64,000 bases of DNA from Paenibacillus foliorum (GTDB lineage Bacteria > Bacillota > Bacilli > Paenibacillales > NBRC-103111), in NCBI RefSeq assembly GCF_013141765.1, contig NZ_WHOD01000119.1:1-64000 (forward strand), given 5' to 3'. Numbering within the stretch: position 1 is the stretch's first letter; each line of letters begins with the position of its first letter. Below are positions 35,337 through 43,731 of this stretch, piece after piece. The position numbers were made by a program, and so were the translations under genes. The notes beneath the pieces are model-generated. The model did not search any database and was not told the DNA's origin. It saw only the letters and a program-made list of their open reading frames with translations.

Positions 35337-35915
35337 CTACAAATCATTCAAATGGGCCGTACAATTCAACAACAAACAATTCCATATTGATACATCACGC
35401 TTTATTACAGTTAATGATGTATTGCTCAAATGAGATTCAACTGGTTTGCCCATTAAATGTTCAAGCACAGGAGCAATATACCCACCATGACTAACAATCA
35501 ACACTTTCTTACTCCTATGCTGCGACTCTAGATCTTTCAGAAAGGAGAACCACCTTGCGAGTAAATCTTCATCGCTTTCCATACCAAGATCTAGCTCTCT
35601 CCAACCTTCACCCCAGCGATTAAGCCGATCGTCTAGTGTGGTACCTTCCAGTTGACCGAAATGTCGTTCTCTTAACCTAGAATCCAATCCCCATAGAGGA
35701 GTACCTGTCTTTTCAGAAATAGTCTGCGCCGTCTGTTTAGCTCGGATTAAATCACTGGACATGATTCCATCCCATGTTTCCGATTTTAATCGTTCACCCA
35801 GCCGCTCGGCTTGAAGACGTCCAACCTCTGCTAAATCCGTGTCCATTTGTCCCTGCATTCGGCCTACTAAATTCCATTCCGTCGTGCCATGCCGTATTAA
35901 ACCAATTGTAATCAT
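35337..35915 (-). CDS. Histidine phosphatase family protein
   Basis: The 192-residue phosphoglycerate-mutase-like phosphatase. IGLIRHGTTEWN holds the phospho-accepting His, with RLRERHFGQLEG (catalytic Glu region) and VSHGGYIAPVL (second His). Start set at MITIGLIRHG, which has GGAG upstream. Members act as phosphatases on small substrates (alpha-ribazole phosphate, sugar phosphates and others); the substrate cannot be told here. Some family genes in this genus are called phosphoglycerate mutase without evidence. Confidence 0.88.
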   Translation of the reverse strand: MITIGLIRHGTTEWNLVGRMQGQMDTDLAEVGRLQAERLGERLKSETWDGIMSSDLIRAKQTAQTISEKTGTPLWGLDSRLRERHFGQLEGTTLDDRLNRWGEGWRELDLGMESDEDLLARWFSFLKDLESQHRSKKVLIVSHGGYIAPVLEHLMGKPVESHLSNTSLTVIKRDVSIWNCLLLNCTAHLNDL

Positions 35916-35947
35916 GAAGTCTCCGCTCGCTTTCAAGTTCTTGAGAT

Positions 35948-35975
35948 AAAAAGACCCCTAGTTAGGGGGACTTTA
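35948..35975 (-). terminator. Terminator of the sigma/anti-sigma operon
   Basis: On the minus strand AAAGTCCCCCTA pairs with TAGGGGTCTTT around a short loop, with one mismatch and one bulge, followed by U. It begins 5 bp after the anti-sigma stop. Confidence 0.75.
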
Positions 35976-35979
35976 TTGC

Positions 35980-36615
35980 CTATGATTTTGTCCTGGATAA
36001 CCAATTCATTACAAGCAATGTGCAAGTCAAGCCAAGCAATGATAAGAATAGCATGTAATCCTGATACGTATGAATAGGTCCAACCTGATACATAAATGGC
36101 TCATTAAAACCCTTAAGACTGGCTACTGCGGATGGCATAGTATGAACATTCAGCGATTCCGTCTTACTGGCGGCAATTACTACCGGATCTCCAATCCGTC
36201 CAAAAACAGATGAATTTGTATGACCTGCTACAACTTCCCCTGCTGTTGATTGATGAGTAATGGAGTAAATAAAAGAAAATATAAACAAAGCCAAGCAGAA
36301 TGCTATTGCAGCCGTAATGTTTCTGCGGAGTTTAAATGATATTGCGTATAATCGATCTGCAATAGGTACTCTCCAGCCCTCTTCTTCATAGATGCGATTC
36401 ATAACGCTTCGCGATATTGGAGTTGACTGATCCGAATACTCACCAGATACAGCGGCTGATTTGATTAATTCCGTACTCTCCTGCCACATTTCGAACTCAG
36501 CTTGACAGCTCTCACAATGCTTTATATGCTCATCAACGCGTTGTCTTTTTAAATCATGCTCCGGCAGGTCCCAGTAGACGCCGAACAATTCCTGTATTTC
36601 TTCACATTTCATCAT
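35980..36615 (-). CDS. Anti-sigma factor, zinc-finger (zf-HC2) membrane protein
   Basis: The 211 residues start with a zinc-binding anti-sigma domain, DEHIKHCESCQAEF (HxxxCxxC). Then come one membrane segment near residues 95-118 (ITAAIAFCLALFIFSFIYS), an outside loop, and a second segment near the C terminus (DYMLFLSLLGLTCTLLVMNW). It overlaps the sigma factor stop by 4 bp, the usual pairing of an ECF sigma with its inhibitor. The signal that releases it is unknown. Confidence 0.9.
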   Translation of the reverse strand: MMKCEEIQELFGVYWDLPEHDLKRQRVDEHIKHCESCQAEFEMWQESTELIKSAAVSGEYSDQSTPISRSVMNRIYEEEGWRVPIADRLYAISFKLRRNITAAIAFCLALFIFSFIYSITHQSTAGEVVAGHTNSSVFGRIGDPVVIAASKTESLNVHTMPSAVASLKGFNEPFMYQVGPIHTYQDYMLFLSLLGLTCTLLVMNWLSRTKS

Positions 36616-37202
36616 CGATTCATCCCTTCATACTCCTCAAAAATTGGATCAAGAAAGTATGGTTCCAACTGGAGCTTTACGCTAGCTCTCGCCCTGAACA
36701 ATAAGGATTTAACCGAACTCACGGTTTGCCCAAGGATATTCGCAATTTCCTGGTAATCCAGCTGGTCATATTCACGCAGAATGAGGGCAGACCTTTGTTT
36801 TTCAGGAAGATTATTTATTGCATCGCGAACCATCGAAACTTTCTCATTGCGCAGCGCACTCATCTCAGGCATAGCATCTAATCCTGCGTGAGGCTCATGT
36901 CCGCTTTGATCCAAAGACACATTATTGCTTTTATTTTTACGCAGTTCGCTCAAAACTGTATTTCTGGCAATTGTATATAACCATGTCGAAAAAGTCGCTT
37001 CAACTTCTCGAAAGGAATGCAGGCTGCGGTAGGCTTTATAAAATGTCTCGTTACACAAATCCTCAGCATGAGACTCCATCTTTGCGCTTTTTAACATATG
37101 ATAAATAAAGGCCAATATTTTACGTTCATAGCGACGCATTAAATCGTCATATAGTTGGACGTTACCATCTTTGATCTCTCTGATCAACTGGGAATCGGTC
37201 AT
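36612..37202 (-). CDS. ECF-type RNA polymerase sigma factor
   Basis: The 196 residues contain sigma region 2 (YERKILAFIYHMLKS...AEDLCNETFYKAYRSLHSF...FSTWLYTIARNTVLSELRK) and region 4 (NLPEKQRSALILREYDQLDYQEIANILGQTVSSVKSLLFRARA). No region 1 or 3, so it is group 4 (ECF). The start has AAGGAGGG upstream. I cannot map it to a specific B. subtilis sigma. A 9-bp inverted repeat, TTACTCCCA/TGGGAGTAA (37232-37273), lies in its leader. Confidence 0.93.
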   Translation of the reverse strand: MTDSQLIREIKDGNVQLYDDLMRRYERKILAFIYHMLKSAKMESHAEDLCNETFYKAYRSLHSFREVEATFSTWLYTIARNTVLSELRKNKSNNVSLDQSGHEPHAGLDAMPEMSALRNEKVSMVRDAINNLPEKQRSALILREYDQLDYQEIANILGQTVSSVKSLLFRARASVKLQLEPYFLDPIFEEYEGMNR

Positions 37203-37539
37203 TCACTACGACCCTCCTTGTGATTCCTAGCTTACTCCCAGTGATTCTAACAAGTTTTACTGGTTGGGAGTAAAAAAGTTGCGCTTATTTTTAAAATAAT
37301 TCAAGAATATTTAATGCATAGTTATTATCATTCGGTAAAAACGGCACAATTCCTGCCTAATCGACATCTTTCAGAGTAATTTCCAATAAAAGGTGTATAA
37401 TCTTACTACTATTAGTGTACGAGATCAGAGAGAATAAGAGAACTTTTATTCGAGTCCATATTCAGGAAGATATCATGCATACTCCTGTATTAAATGTATC
37501 GAACCTTCTAAGGGTTAAACACAAATAAAAAAAGGACAA

Positions 37540-37617
37540 AAAAAATCCACCTTATAACTAAGGTGGCTGCACAGAGTGCACAGGATTCGGATAGGAGTGG
37601 AGAGAAACCATACTGTA
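37540..37617 (-). ncRNA. Candidate small RNA (about 75-80 nt) with CcpA-type control
   Basis: Between tyrA's terminator and the sigma gene there is no open frame, yet the minus strand has a full promoter, a short body and a terminator. The body begins with an unpaired pyrimidine-rich stretch (UUUCUCUCCACUCCUAUCC), then a small TGCAC/GTGCA hairpin (centred near 37573), then the terminator stem CCACCTTA/TAAGGTGG (37547-37566) with eight U. C/U-rich 5' ends are typical of Firmicute sRNAs that pair with Shine-Dalgarno sequences. Inference from sequence only. Confidence 0.65.
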
Positions 37618-37622
37618 CTTTT

Positions 37623-37651
37623 ATTATATGTATACGTTTTCAAAATGTCAA
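37623..37651 (-). promoter_or_regulatory. Promoter of the candidate small RNA with cre box in the spacer
   Basis: TTGACA (37646-37651), 17 bp, TATAAT (37623-37628) on the minus strand is a consensus sigma-A promoter. The spacer contains TTGAAAACGTATACA (37629-37643), which fits the Bacillus cre consensus WTGNAANCGNWNNCW at every defined position. CcpA binding there would block RNA polymerase. A second partial cre-like sequence is at 37659-37674. Confidence 0.75.
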
Positions 37652-37686
37652 TGCTTTTTTTGAAAACGCTTAACTTCTTGTGGGAA

Positions 37687-37729
37687 AAACAAAAGAATTA
37701 CACGTGAACCGTGTAATTCTCCTGTTTTA
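37687..37729 (-). terminator. Terminator overlapping the end of tyrA
   Basis: On the minus strand AGAATTACACG and CGTGTAATTCT form an 11-bp stem around a 5-nt loop, flanked by AAAACA/TGTTTT and ending in U. It includes the last tyrA codons. Confidence 0.88.
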
Positions 37730-38789
37730 ACAGTTCTAGTGCTCTGTCCATATGGCATTCTTCCCGGAACGATAGTCTTAAAACGCCAGGAGTATCTTCT
37801 CGGCTTTCGATAATATGAATGTTGCTCAAATTAATCCGTTGGTTACCGAGGAGCATCGTAATCTGCCCAATAATTCCTGGATGATCCGGAACATCCACAT
37901 AAATTTCGTATACCGAGGTTAATACCCCTTTGCGGCGCTCAGGCAAGCTGCTTCGAAATTCTCCTGCCTTCTGAAACTGCTTCTCAATTTCAATGCCATC
38001 CTGATCCTGGAGCAGCTTAATGAAACGAGCTACTTCCTCATTCCAATCGGCGAGCAGTTTAAGCATAACGTCCCTGTTGTTGATTAGGATATCCCGCCAC
38101 ATGATGGGATCACCAGATGCAATCCGGGTAATATCCCTGAAACCACCAGCAGCCAGGTCCTGATACAAATGGTTATTTTCATTATAGGCAGCGATTTGAT
38201 TTACAAGAGCGACAGCAATAATATGCGGTAAATGACTGATTGCACCAACCACTTCATCATGCAGTACTGCGTCGACTTTAATCAGAATCGCTCGGGTCCA
38301 TTCAAGAAGCTCCTCTAAACGTCGGTAGCTCTCTTCTGGCACGGCTGCACTCGGTGTAAGTACGTAGAATGCATTTTCAAACAGATGAGAGGTTGCTGCC
38401 TCCACACCCGATTTTTCTTTGCCTGCCATTGGATGTCCACCGATAAAATACACATGGTCAAGATCCAGCTTAGCTGCACTGGCTGCCACTGAGGCTTTCG
38501 TACTGCCTACATCCGATATGATGCAGCCTGGTTTTAATTGCAGCTTAGAAAGTTTAATTAAATACTCTTCTAAAATGCCTACGGGGCCGCACAAAAAGAT
38601 AAAATCTGCATCAGCCGCCGCTTCCTCCATCGAGGTCGTGGCTTGATCAACAACCTGGCGTTTTAAATATCTGTCAACGGATTGCGGATTATTGGAGTGG
38701 CCGACTACGGTTATTCCCGGCTTCCCCTTAAAGCAGAGTGCCAGAGAACCACCTATCAAACCAACGCCGAAAATAGCGATTTTTGTCAT
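37698..38789 (-). CDS. tyrA: Prephenate dehydrogenase with C-terminal ACT domain
   Basis: The 363-residue NAD enzyme converts prephenate to 4-hydroxyphenylpyruvate for tyrosine. The Rossmann motif IFGVGLIGGSLAL, GGHPMAGKEKSG and AISHLPHIIAVAL are present. A C-terminal ACT domain (about 295-363, YEIYVDVPDHPGIIGQITMLLG) suggests feedback control by an amino acid. It follows hisC by 55 bp, as in the B. subtilis aromatic supraoperon. Confidence 0.96.
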   Translation of the reverse strand: MTKIAIFGVGLIGGSLALCFKGKPGITVVGHSNNPQSVDRYLKRQVVDQATTSMEEAAADADFIFLCGPVGILEEYLIKLSKLQLKPGCIISDVGSTKASVAASAAKLDLDHVYFIGGHPMAGKEKSGVEAATSHLFENAFYVLTPSAAVPEESYRRLEELLEWTRAILIKVDAVLHDEVVGAISHLPHIIAVALVNQIAAYNENNHLYQDLAAGGFRDITRIASGDPIMWRDILINNRDVMLKLLADWNEEVARFIKLLQDQDGIEIEKQFQKAGEFRSSLPERRKGVLTSVYEIYVDVPDHPGIIGQITMLLGNQRINLSNIHIIESREDTPGVLRLSFREECHMDRALELLKQENYTVHV

Positions 38790-38844
38790 GAATAGGTTCC
38801 TTCTATTTTGTTATGATCCGTAAAAAATAACGGACTCCCTCGAA

Positions 38845-39945
38845 CTATGCTTCTACAGCTACTTCATTTAGCGCATGTTCAAGAGCGCCGATGAATTTTT
38901 CATTCTGATCCTGGCTTCCTACTGTAACTCGAATCATCGTCGGCAGCTTCCAACCTGGGTCATGACGTACAATTAAACCTTTACGAAGCAAGGAATCATA
39001 TACTTGTCCGCCTGGACGCTGAACATCGACCATCATGAAGTTGCCATGGGCTGGATAGTAGCTCAGCTTCATTCGATCAAACTGCGCTGATAAATATACA
39101 ATACCCTTCGCATTGGCCTCACGGCAATCATTGATAAACTGCTCGTCCTTCAATGCTGCAAGAGCAGCCTTCTGAGCAAACCCTGTCGTATTAAATGGCT
39201 CACGAACTTGATTAACAGAGCGAATTACATCAGCATGTGCTATACCATATCCGATACGTAAAGATGCCAATCCGTAAATTTTCGAGAAAGTCCGAAGTAT
39301 AATAACATTCTTGTATTGATTCACCAAGCCAATACTGTCTGGGTAAAGTCCACTCACATTGTACTCGGCATAAGCCTCATCCAACACAACCAGAACGTGT
39401 GCAGGTACTTTTTTCAGAAAATCAGAAACTTCCTGATCTGTATTCATTGTGCCTGTAGGATTATTGGGATTGCACAGCCAGAGGATCTTGGTTCGCTCTG
39501 TAATTGCACCCAGCATAGCTTCTAGATCATGTGTGCCATCCTTTAAAGGTACTTCGATACAAATAGCACCTTCAATTTCAGCATTGTGTTTATATTGCGG
39601 GAAGGTTGTGGTAGCCATAATGGTTTCGTCACCAGGTTCAAAATAAGCCCGAGCCAGCATCAAAATAATTTCATCTGAGCCCGCTCCGAAAATGACTTGA
39701 TTAGTTTGAACCTTGAAATACTCAGCAACCGCCGCTGTTAATTCTACGGCACCGCCGTCTGGATAAATACTTGCTTGATCAACATGAGCGATAATTGCTT
39801 CTTTGGCTTTAGGAGAACAGCCGAATGGATTCTCATTGGATGCTAATTTAATGACTTCAGATAGTCCTAGCTCGCGCTTTACTTCTTCCATCGGTTTGCC
39901 TGGCTTATACACCGGCAGGTGGACAATATTTTTCTTTGGCTGCAC
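38845..39945 (-). CDS. hisC: Histidinol-phosphate / aromatic aminotransferase
   Basis: A GTG start at 39945 is chosen because GGGGTGA lies 6 nt before it; the extended frame begins with a TTG and lacks an SD. The 366-residue fold-type I PLP enzyme has KLASNENPFGCSP, WLCNPNNPTGT, VLDEAYAEY and the PLP lysine in TFSKIYGLASLRIGYG. In B. subtilis the hisC in this operon serves histidine as well as tyrosine/phenylalanine transamination; the position next to tyrA suggests the same here. Confidence 0.94.
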   Translation of the reverse strand: MQPKKNIVHLPVYKPGKPMEEVKRELGLSEVIKLASNENPFGCSPKAKEAIIAHVDQASIYPDGGAVELTAAVAEYFKVQTNQVIFGAGSDEIILMLARAYFEPGDETIMATTTFPQYKHNAEIEGAICIEVPLKDGTHDLEAMLGAITERTKILWLCNPNNPTGTMNTDQEVSDFLKKVPAHVLVVLDEAYAEYNVSGLYPDSIGLVNQYKNVIILRTFSKIYGLASLRIGYGIAHADVIRSVNQVREPFNTTGFAQKAALAALKDEQFINDCREANAKGIVYLSAQFDRMKLSYYPAHGNFMMVDVQRPGGQVYDSLLRKGLIVRHDPGWKLPTMIRVTVGSQDQNEKFIGALEHALNEVAVEA

Positions 39946-40115
39946 GCAGGTCACCCCATTCAAATAGTTGGAACATCCATGTTATCGATTGCTTTATAAA
40001 AAGTGCCACATCGTTATGTAAGACGTAAACACTATTTTAACTTATCTATACCATAGTTACCAGTCTGTTTCATTATTTTTATTAGTAGTCGTTATGCAAC
40101 AAAGCCGAATATAAA

Positions 40116-40162
40116 AACAAGCCCCCCCATTATCTATCGATTGTGTAATGAGGAGGTTTGTT
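40116..40162 (-). terminator. Terminator after trpA
   Basis: On the minus strand AACAAACCTCCTCATTA pairs with TAATGGGGGGGCTTGTT with G-U pairs and one mismatch, followed by U5. It should separate trp from hisC-tyrA, in contrast to the uninterrupted B. subtilis supraoperon. Confidence 0.8.
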
Positions 40163-40173
40163 AAATTATGAGC

Positions 40174-40983
40174 CTACTGAATAAGATTCCGCACAAATTG
40201 GTCAATTTGTATAAGTGCTTGTGAACGTGTAGCCTCTTTCTCAAACAAAGGGAGCACATCCTCAACCTGACGGACAAGAGCGCTTCCTACAACAACACCG
40301 TCGCATACTTTTGCAAATCGGGCAAATTGTTCATTTGTAGAAATACCGAAGCCTACTGCTATCGGGAGAGTAGTAGACTGCTTCACCGTATCGAGAAATT
40401 CATCAATACCGCTATGGAACTGTGATCTCGTACCTGTAACTCCTAGCGAAGATACACAATATACAAAGCCTGATGCCCGGGATACTATACGTTTAATCCG
40501 TTCATTGGAAGTCGGAGCTACCAAAGGAATCAAATGGATACCATGCTGCTCAGCCAGCATCCGCATTTCTGCATCCTCTTCCATAGGCAGATCAGGAATG
40601 ATCATCCCACTAATGTCGCTCTCCTGCAGTAAACCGAAGATTTTATCGAGTCCAAGCTGGAGCACTGGGTTGTAATAAGTAAAAAGTATGAACGGAAGCT
40701 CGCAGCCCTCACTTCTAGCTTGACGTGCAGCTTCTATACAATCCTTGATCGAAATCTGGTTGTTCTTCAATGCACGCCCTGAGGAACGTTGAATGACTGG
40801 TCCATCCGCAAGTGGATCCGAGTAAGGAACACCCAGCTCTACCATACTGGCTCCAGATTGCTCCAGTTGTTTAATAATATCGATGGAGGTCCGTAAGTCC
40901 GGATCGCCAATCGTCAGAAAAGGAATAAATGCCGGCTTGTTCTGTCCTTTAAGATCGGCAAATGCCTTATCAATGCGATTCAT
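40174..40983 (-). CDS. trpA: Tryptophan synthase alpha chain
   Basis: The 269-residue TIM barrel cleaves indole-3-glycerol phosphate. Catalytic Glu in MVELGVPYSDPLADGPVIQ and Asp in GMIIPDLPMEE are visible, and VVGSALV is in the phosphate-binding end. Start overlaps the trpB end by 14 bp. Confidence 0.97.
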   Translation of the reverse strand: MNRIDKAFADLKGQNKPAFIPFLTIGDPDLRTSIDIIKQLEQSGASMVELGVPYSDPLADGPVIQRSSGRALKNNQISIKDCIEAARQARSEGCELPFILFTYYNPVLQLGLDKIFGLLQESDISGMIIPDLPMEEDAEMRMLAEQHGIHLIPLVAPTSNERIKRIVSRASGFVYCVSSLGVTGTRSQFHSGIDEFLDTVKQSTTLPIAVGFGISTNEQFARFAKVCDGVVVGSALVRQVEDVLPLFEKEATRSQALIQIDQFVRNLIQ

Positions 40984-42175
40984 TCGGCGTACCCCCCAAG
41001 TATTTCATAATAGCTTCGACGTCTTTATCGCCGCGTCCTGATAAGCTTACGACAATGATTTCATCCTTGGCCATTGTCGGAGCTACCTTCATAACCTGAG
41101 CAATTGCATGAGCACTTTCCAGAGCAGGAATAATTCCCTCTGTTCGGCTAAGTAGCTGCAAAGCGTCCAATGCTTCCTTATCTGTGATCGGGAAATATTC
41201 AGCACGATTAGAATCCTTCAAATAAGCATGTTCTGGTCCAATACCAGGATAATCGAGGCCAGCAGAGATTGAGTGCGCCTCTTGTACTTGACCATAGGTA
41301 TCCTGGAGCAGGTAGCTCATAGAGCCTTGAAATACGCCATGACTGCCTTTAGTCATCGTAGCAGCATGCTCATTCGTGTCGATCCCTCTTCCAGCAGCTT
41401 CTGCACCAATCAGACGTACTCCCTCATCACTTACGAACGGGTAGAAAATTCCAATAGCATTGCTTCCTCCACCAACTGCAGCAATAACCGCATCCGGCAG
41501 CTTGCCTTCTTGCTCAAGAATTTGTCTACGGGATTCATCACCGATAATACGTTGGAAATCACGAACCATCATCGGATAAGGATGCGGCCCTGTAGCTGAA
41601 CCAAGAATATAGAAGGTGTCCTCCACGTTGCTGACCCAGTAACGTAATGTTTCGTTACAAGCGTCCTTAAGCGTTTTGGTTCCAGAAACTACAGGAACTA
41701 CTTCCGTCCCGAGCAGGTTCATACGGAAAACATTAAGCTGCTGACGCTTCATATCTTCTTCACCCATAAACACCTTACACTCGTAACCTAGAAGCGCGGC
41801 GACCGTAGCGGTAGCCACGCCATGCTGGCCAGCACCGGTTTCAGCTATTAGCTTCTTTTTGCCCATTGCTTTGGCTAATAAGCCTTGGCCCAACGCATTG
41901 TTAATTTTGTGCGCGCCTGTATGATTTAAATCTTCTCGTTTTAAATAAACCTTGGCCCCGCCTAAATGGGCAGTTAAACGCTCGGCATAGAACAACGAAG
42001 TAGGTCTACCAGAATAACGATGCAGCAAGTAGTTCAGCTCTTGCTGGAATTTCTCTTCCTTGACATACTTTTTATAGGCATCTTCCAATTCAATTAAAGC
42101 ACTCATTAAGGTTTCAGGAACATAGCGTCCGCCAAATTTCCCAAACCGCCCCTGTTCATCAGGTACGTTATACAC
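40970..42175 (-). CDS. trpB: Tryptophan synthase beta chain
   Basis: The 401-residue PLP enzyme condenses indole with serine. The PLP lysine lies in LNHTGAHKINNALGQ, with ETGAGQHGVATA and the phosphate loop VGGGSNAIG. It uses a GTG start (GAGGGTGAA upstream) that overlaps the trpF end by 8 bp. Confidence 0.97.
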   Translation of the reverse strand: MYNVPDEQGRFGKFGGRYVPETLMSALIELEDAYKKYVKEEKFQQELNYLLHRYSGRPTSLFYAERLTAHLGGAKVYLKREDLNHTGAHKINNALGQGLLAKAMGKKKLIAETGAGQHGVATATVAALLGYECKVFMGEEDMKRQQLNVFRMNLLGTEVVPVVSGTKTLKDACNETLRYWVSNVEDTFYILGSATGPHPYPMMVRDFQRIIGDESRRQILEQEGKLPDAVIAAVGGGSNAIGIFYPFVSDEGVRLIGAEAAGRGIDTNEHAATMTKGSHGVFQGSMSYLLQDTYGQVQEAHSISAGLDYPGIGPEHAYLKDSNRAEYFPITDKEALDALQLLSRTEGIIPALESAHAIAQVMKVAPTMAKDEIIVVSLSGRGDKDVEAIMKYLGGTPNESH

Positions 42176-42917
42176 GATGCTTCACCCTCTCTACAAAGCT
42201 GATTATTTTATGCAAATCTTTCACTCCGTTTGTTTCCACGCCACTAGACACATCAATCCCATCAGGGGAAAAACCATCTATCAGAGAACCCACATTATCC
42301 GTTTGCAAGCCCCCAGCTACGAGCAGCGGAACTCCTGCAGCTCTACACCATGCCTGATAAGGAGGGATTGCGTCCCAAGCAAATGTCTTACCAGAACCCC
42401 CACCATATACGGGGTCAAATGTATCTAACAGTATTCCGTCAACTGAACCCAGGTAAGGGTCCAACAAAGCCGCAACAGAATAAGCAGCAATATTATAGTC
42501 AATCGGAACTTCGTTTAATGGAGATAATGGTGCCGAACCGATACTTTGGTGCTGCAACTGCACTTGTGTTACCGAAATGACTTTCCACACCTTCACGTAA
42601 GGGAAGGCTTCCTTCACACTACGACAGTATGCTGGGCTTTCTTGCCCATGCAGTTGAATCACATCTAGCGGTGCCTCCACCATCACTTCAGCAAGCTCAG
42701 TAAGCCCAGGATTAACGAAGACTCCAACCGTTAGTGGAACCTGCTCTCCGTCCCGGCGATTGTCAGTCAGTACTTGAATCATCGCTCTCGCCTGCTGCGC
42801 CGTAACCTGGCGCTTACTCTTAGCAAATAAAAAACCGATATAATCAATCGGTAAATGCAAAATAGCCTTCACCATATCCGGCTGCTGAAGCCCGCATATT
42901 TTCACAGTACTACTCAT
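42168..42917 (-). CDS. trpF: Phosphoribosylanthranilate isomerase
   Basis: The 249-residue TIM barrel carries VKICGLQQPDMV (catalytic Cys), DYIGFLFAKSKRQVT, VIQLHGQE and DTFDPVYGGGSGKTFAW (catalytic Asp), and LVAGGLQTDNV. It is 30-40 residues longer than usual, because an extra segment of about 35 residues (near 120-155) lies between beta strands. Spacing to trpC is 7 bp. Confidence 0.95.
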   Translation of the reverse strand: MSSTVKICGLQQPDMVKAILHLPIDYIGFLFAKSKRQVTAQQARAMIQVLTDNRRDGEQVPLTVGVFVNPGLTELAEVMVEAPLDVIQLHGQESPAYCRSVKEAFPYVKVWKVISVTQVQLQHQSIGSAPLSPLNEVPIDYNIAAYSVAALLDPYLGSVDGILLDTFDPVYGGGSGKTFAWDAIPPYQAWCRAAGVPLLVAGGLQTDNVGSLIDGFSPDGIDVSSGVETNGVKDLHKIISFVERVKHRV

Positions 42918-42924
42918 GCCCGAC

Positions 42925-43731
42925 TCACAGCTCCTTTACAGCAGGAAGCCCCATTAAATCATACACAGCTTGCTCTACAACCGGCTGACGCATGAAATGC
43001 TCACCGATCAGAACAGCTTCAGCTCCAATGGACTGTAAGTAAGCAATCTCAGATGGCTGTGATATACCGCTTTCGCTTACAACGGTCACGCCCTTAGGAA
43101 TATGCGCTATTAGCTCTTCCGTCGTTTTCAAATCAGTTACAAACGTTTTTAGATTGCGGTTATTAATTCCGATTAAAGAAGGTGCGTCTAAATCCAATAC
43201 TCGATCAAGCTCTTCTTTATCATGAACCTCGATCAACACATCTAATCCGATTCTTTTGGCCGCCTCTGAAAATTCCTTCAACTGTGCAGTGGTCAAAATA
43301 GCAGCAATAAGCAGAATAGCATCAGCCCCAATTAAGCGAGCTTCATAGATTTGGTGCAGATCAATAGTGAAATCTTTACGTAGAATCGGGACTCCAACAG
43401 AACGTCTTACCAAACTCAAATAATCATTCGAACCTTGAAAATAATCCACATCAGTTAATACAGAGATGCAATCCGTTCCCGCAGCTTCATAGGCTTGTGC
43501 TAAGCTGACTGGATCAAAATCCTCACGAATCAATCCTTTGGACGGAGAAGCCTTTTTCACCTCGGCAATAAGTCCCATAGTACGATTGCGGCCCTTTGCC
43601 AATAATGCCTTCTCAAACCCAAGACATGCAGGCAGGGAAGCGATACCCTGCTCCATCTCCGCCAAACTGATTCTGCTCTGTAATGCCGAAACCTCTTGCG
43701 TCTTAGTAGCTACTATTTTATCTAGAAACAT
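42925..43731 (-). CDS. trpC: Indole-3-glycerol phosphate synthase
   Basis: The 268-residue TIM barrel closes the indole ring. EVKKASPSKGLIREDFDP (catalytic Lys/Glu), VLTDVDYFQGS, RKDFTID, GINNRNLKTF and SESGI are present. Start overlaps trpD by 14 bp. Confidence 0.97.
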   Translation of the reverse strand: MFLDKIVATKTQEVSALQSRISLAEMEQGIASLPACLGFEKALLAKGRNRTMGLIAEVKKASPSKGLIREDFDPVSLAQAYEAAGTDCISVLTDVDYFQGSNDYLSLVRRSVGVPILRKDFTIDLHQIYEARLIGADAILLIAAILTTAQLKEFSEAAKRIGLDVLIEVHDKEELDRVLDLDAPSLIGINNRNLKTFVTDLKTTEELIAHIPKGVTVVSESGISQPSEIAYLQSIGAEAVLIGEHFMRQPVVEQAVYDLMGLPAVKEL

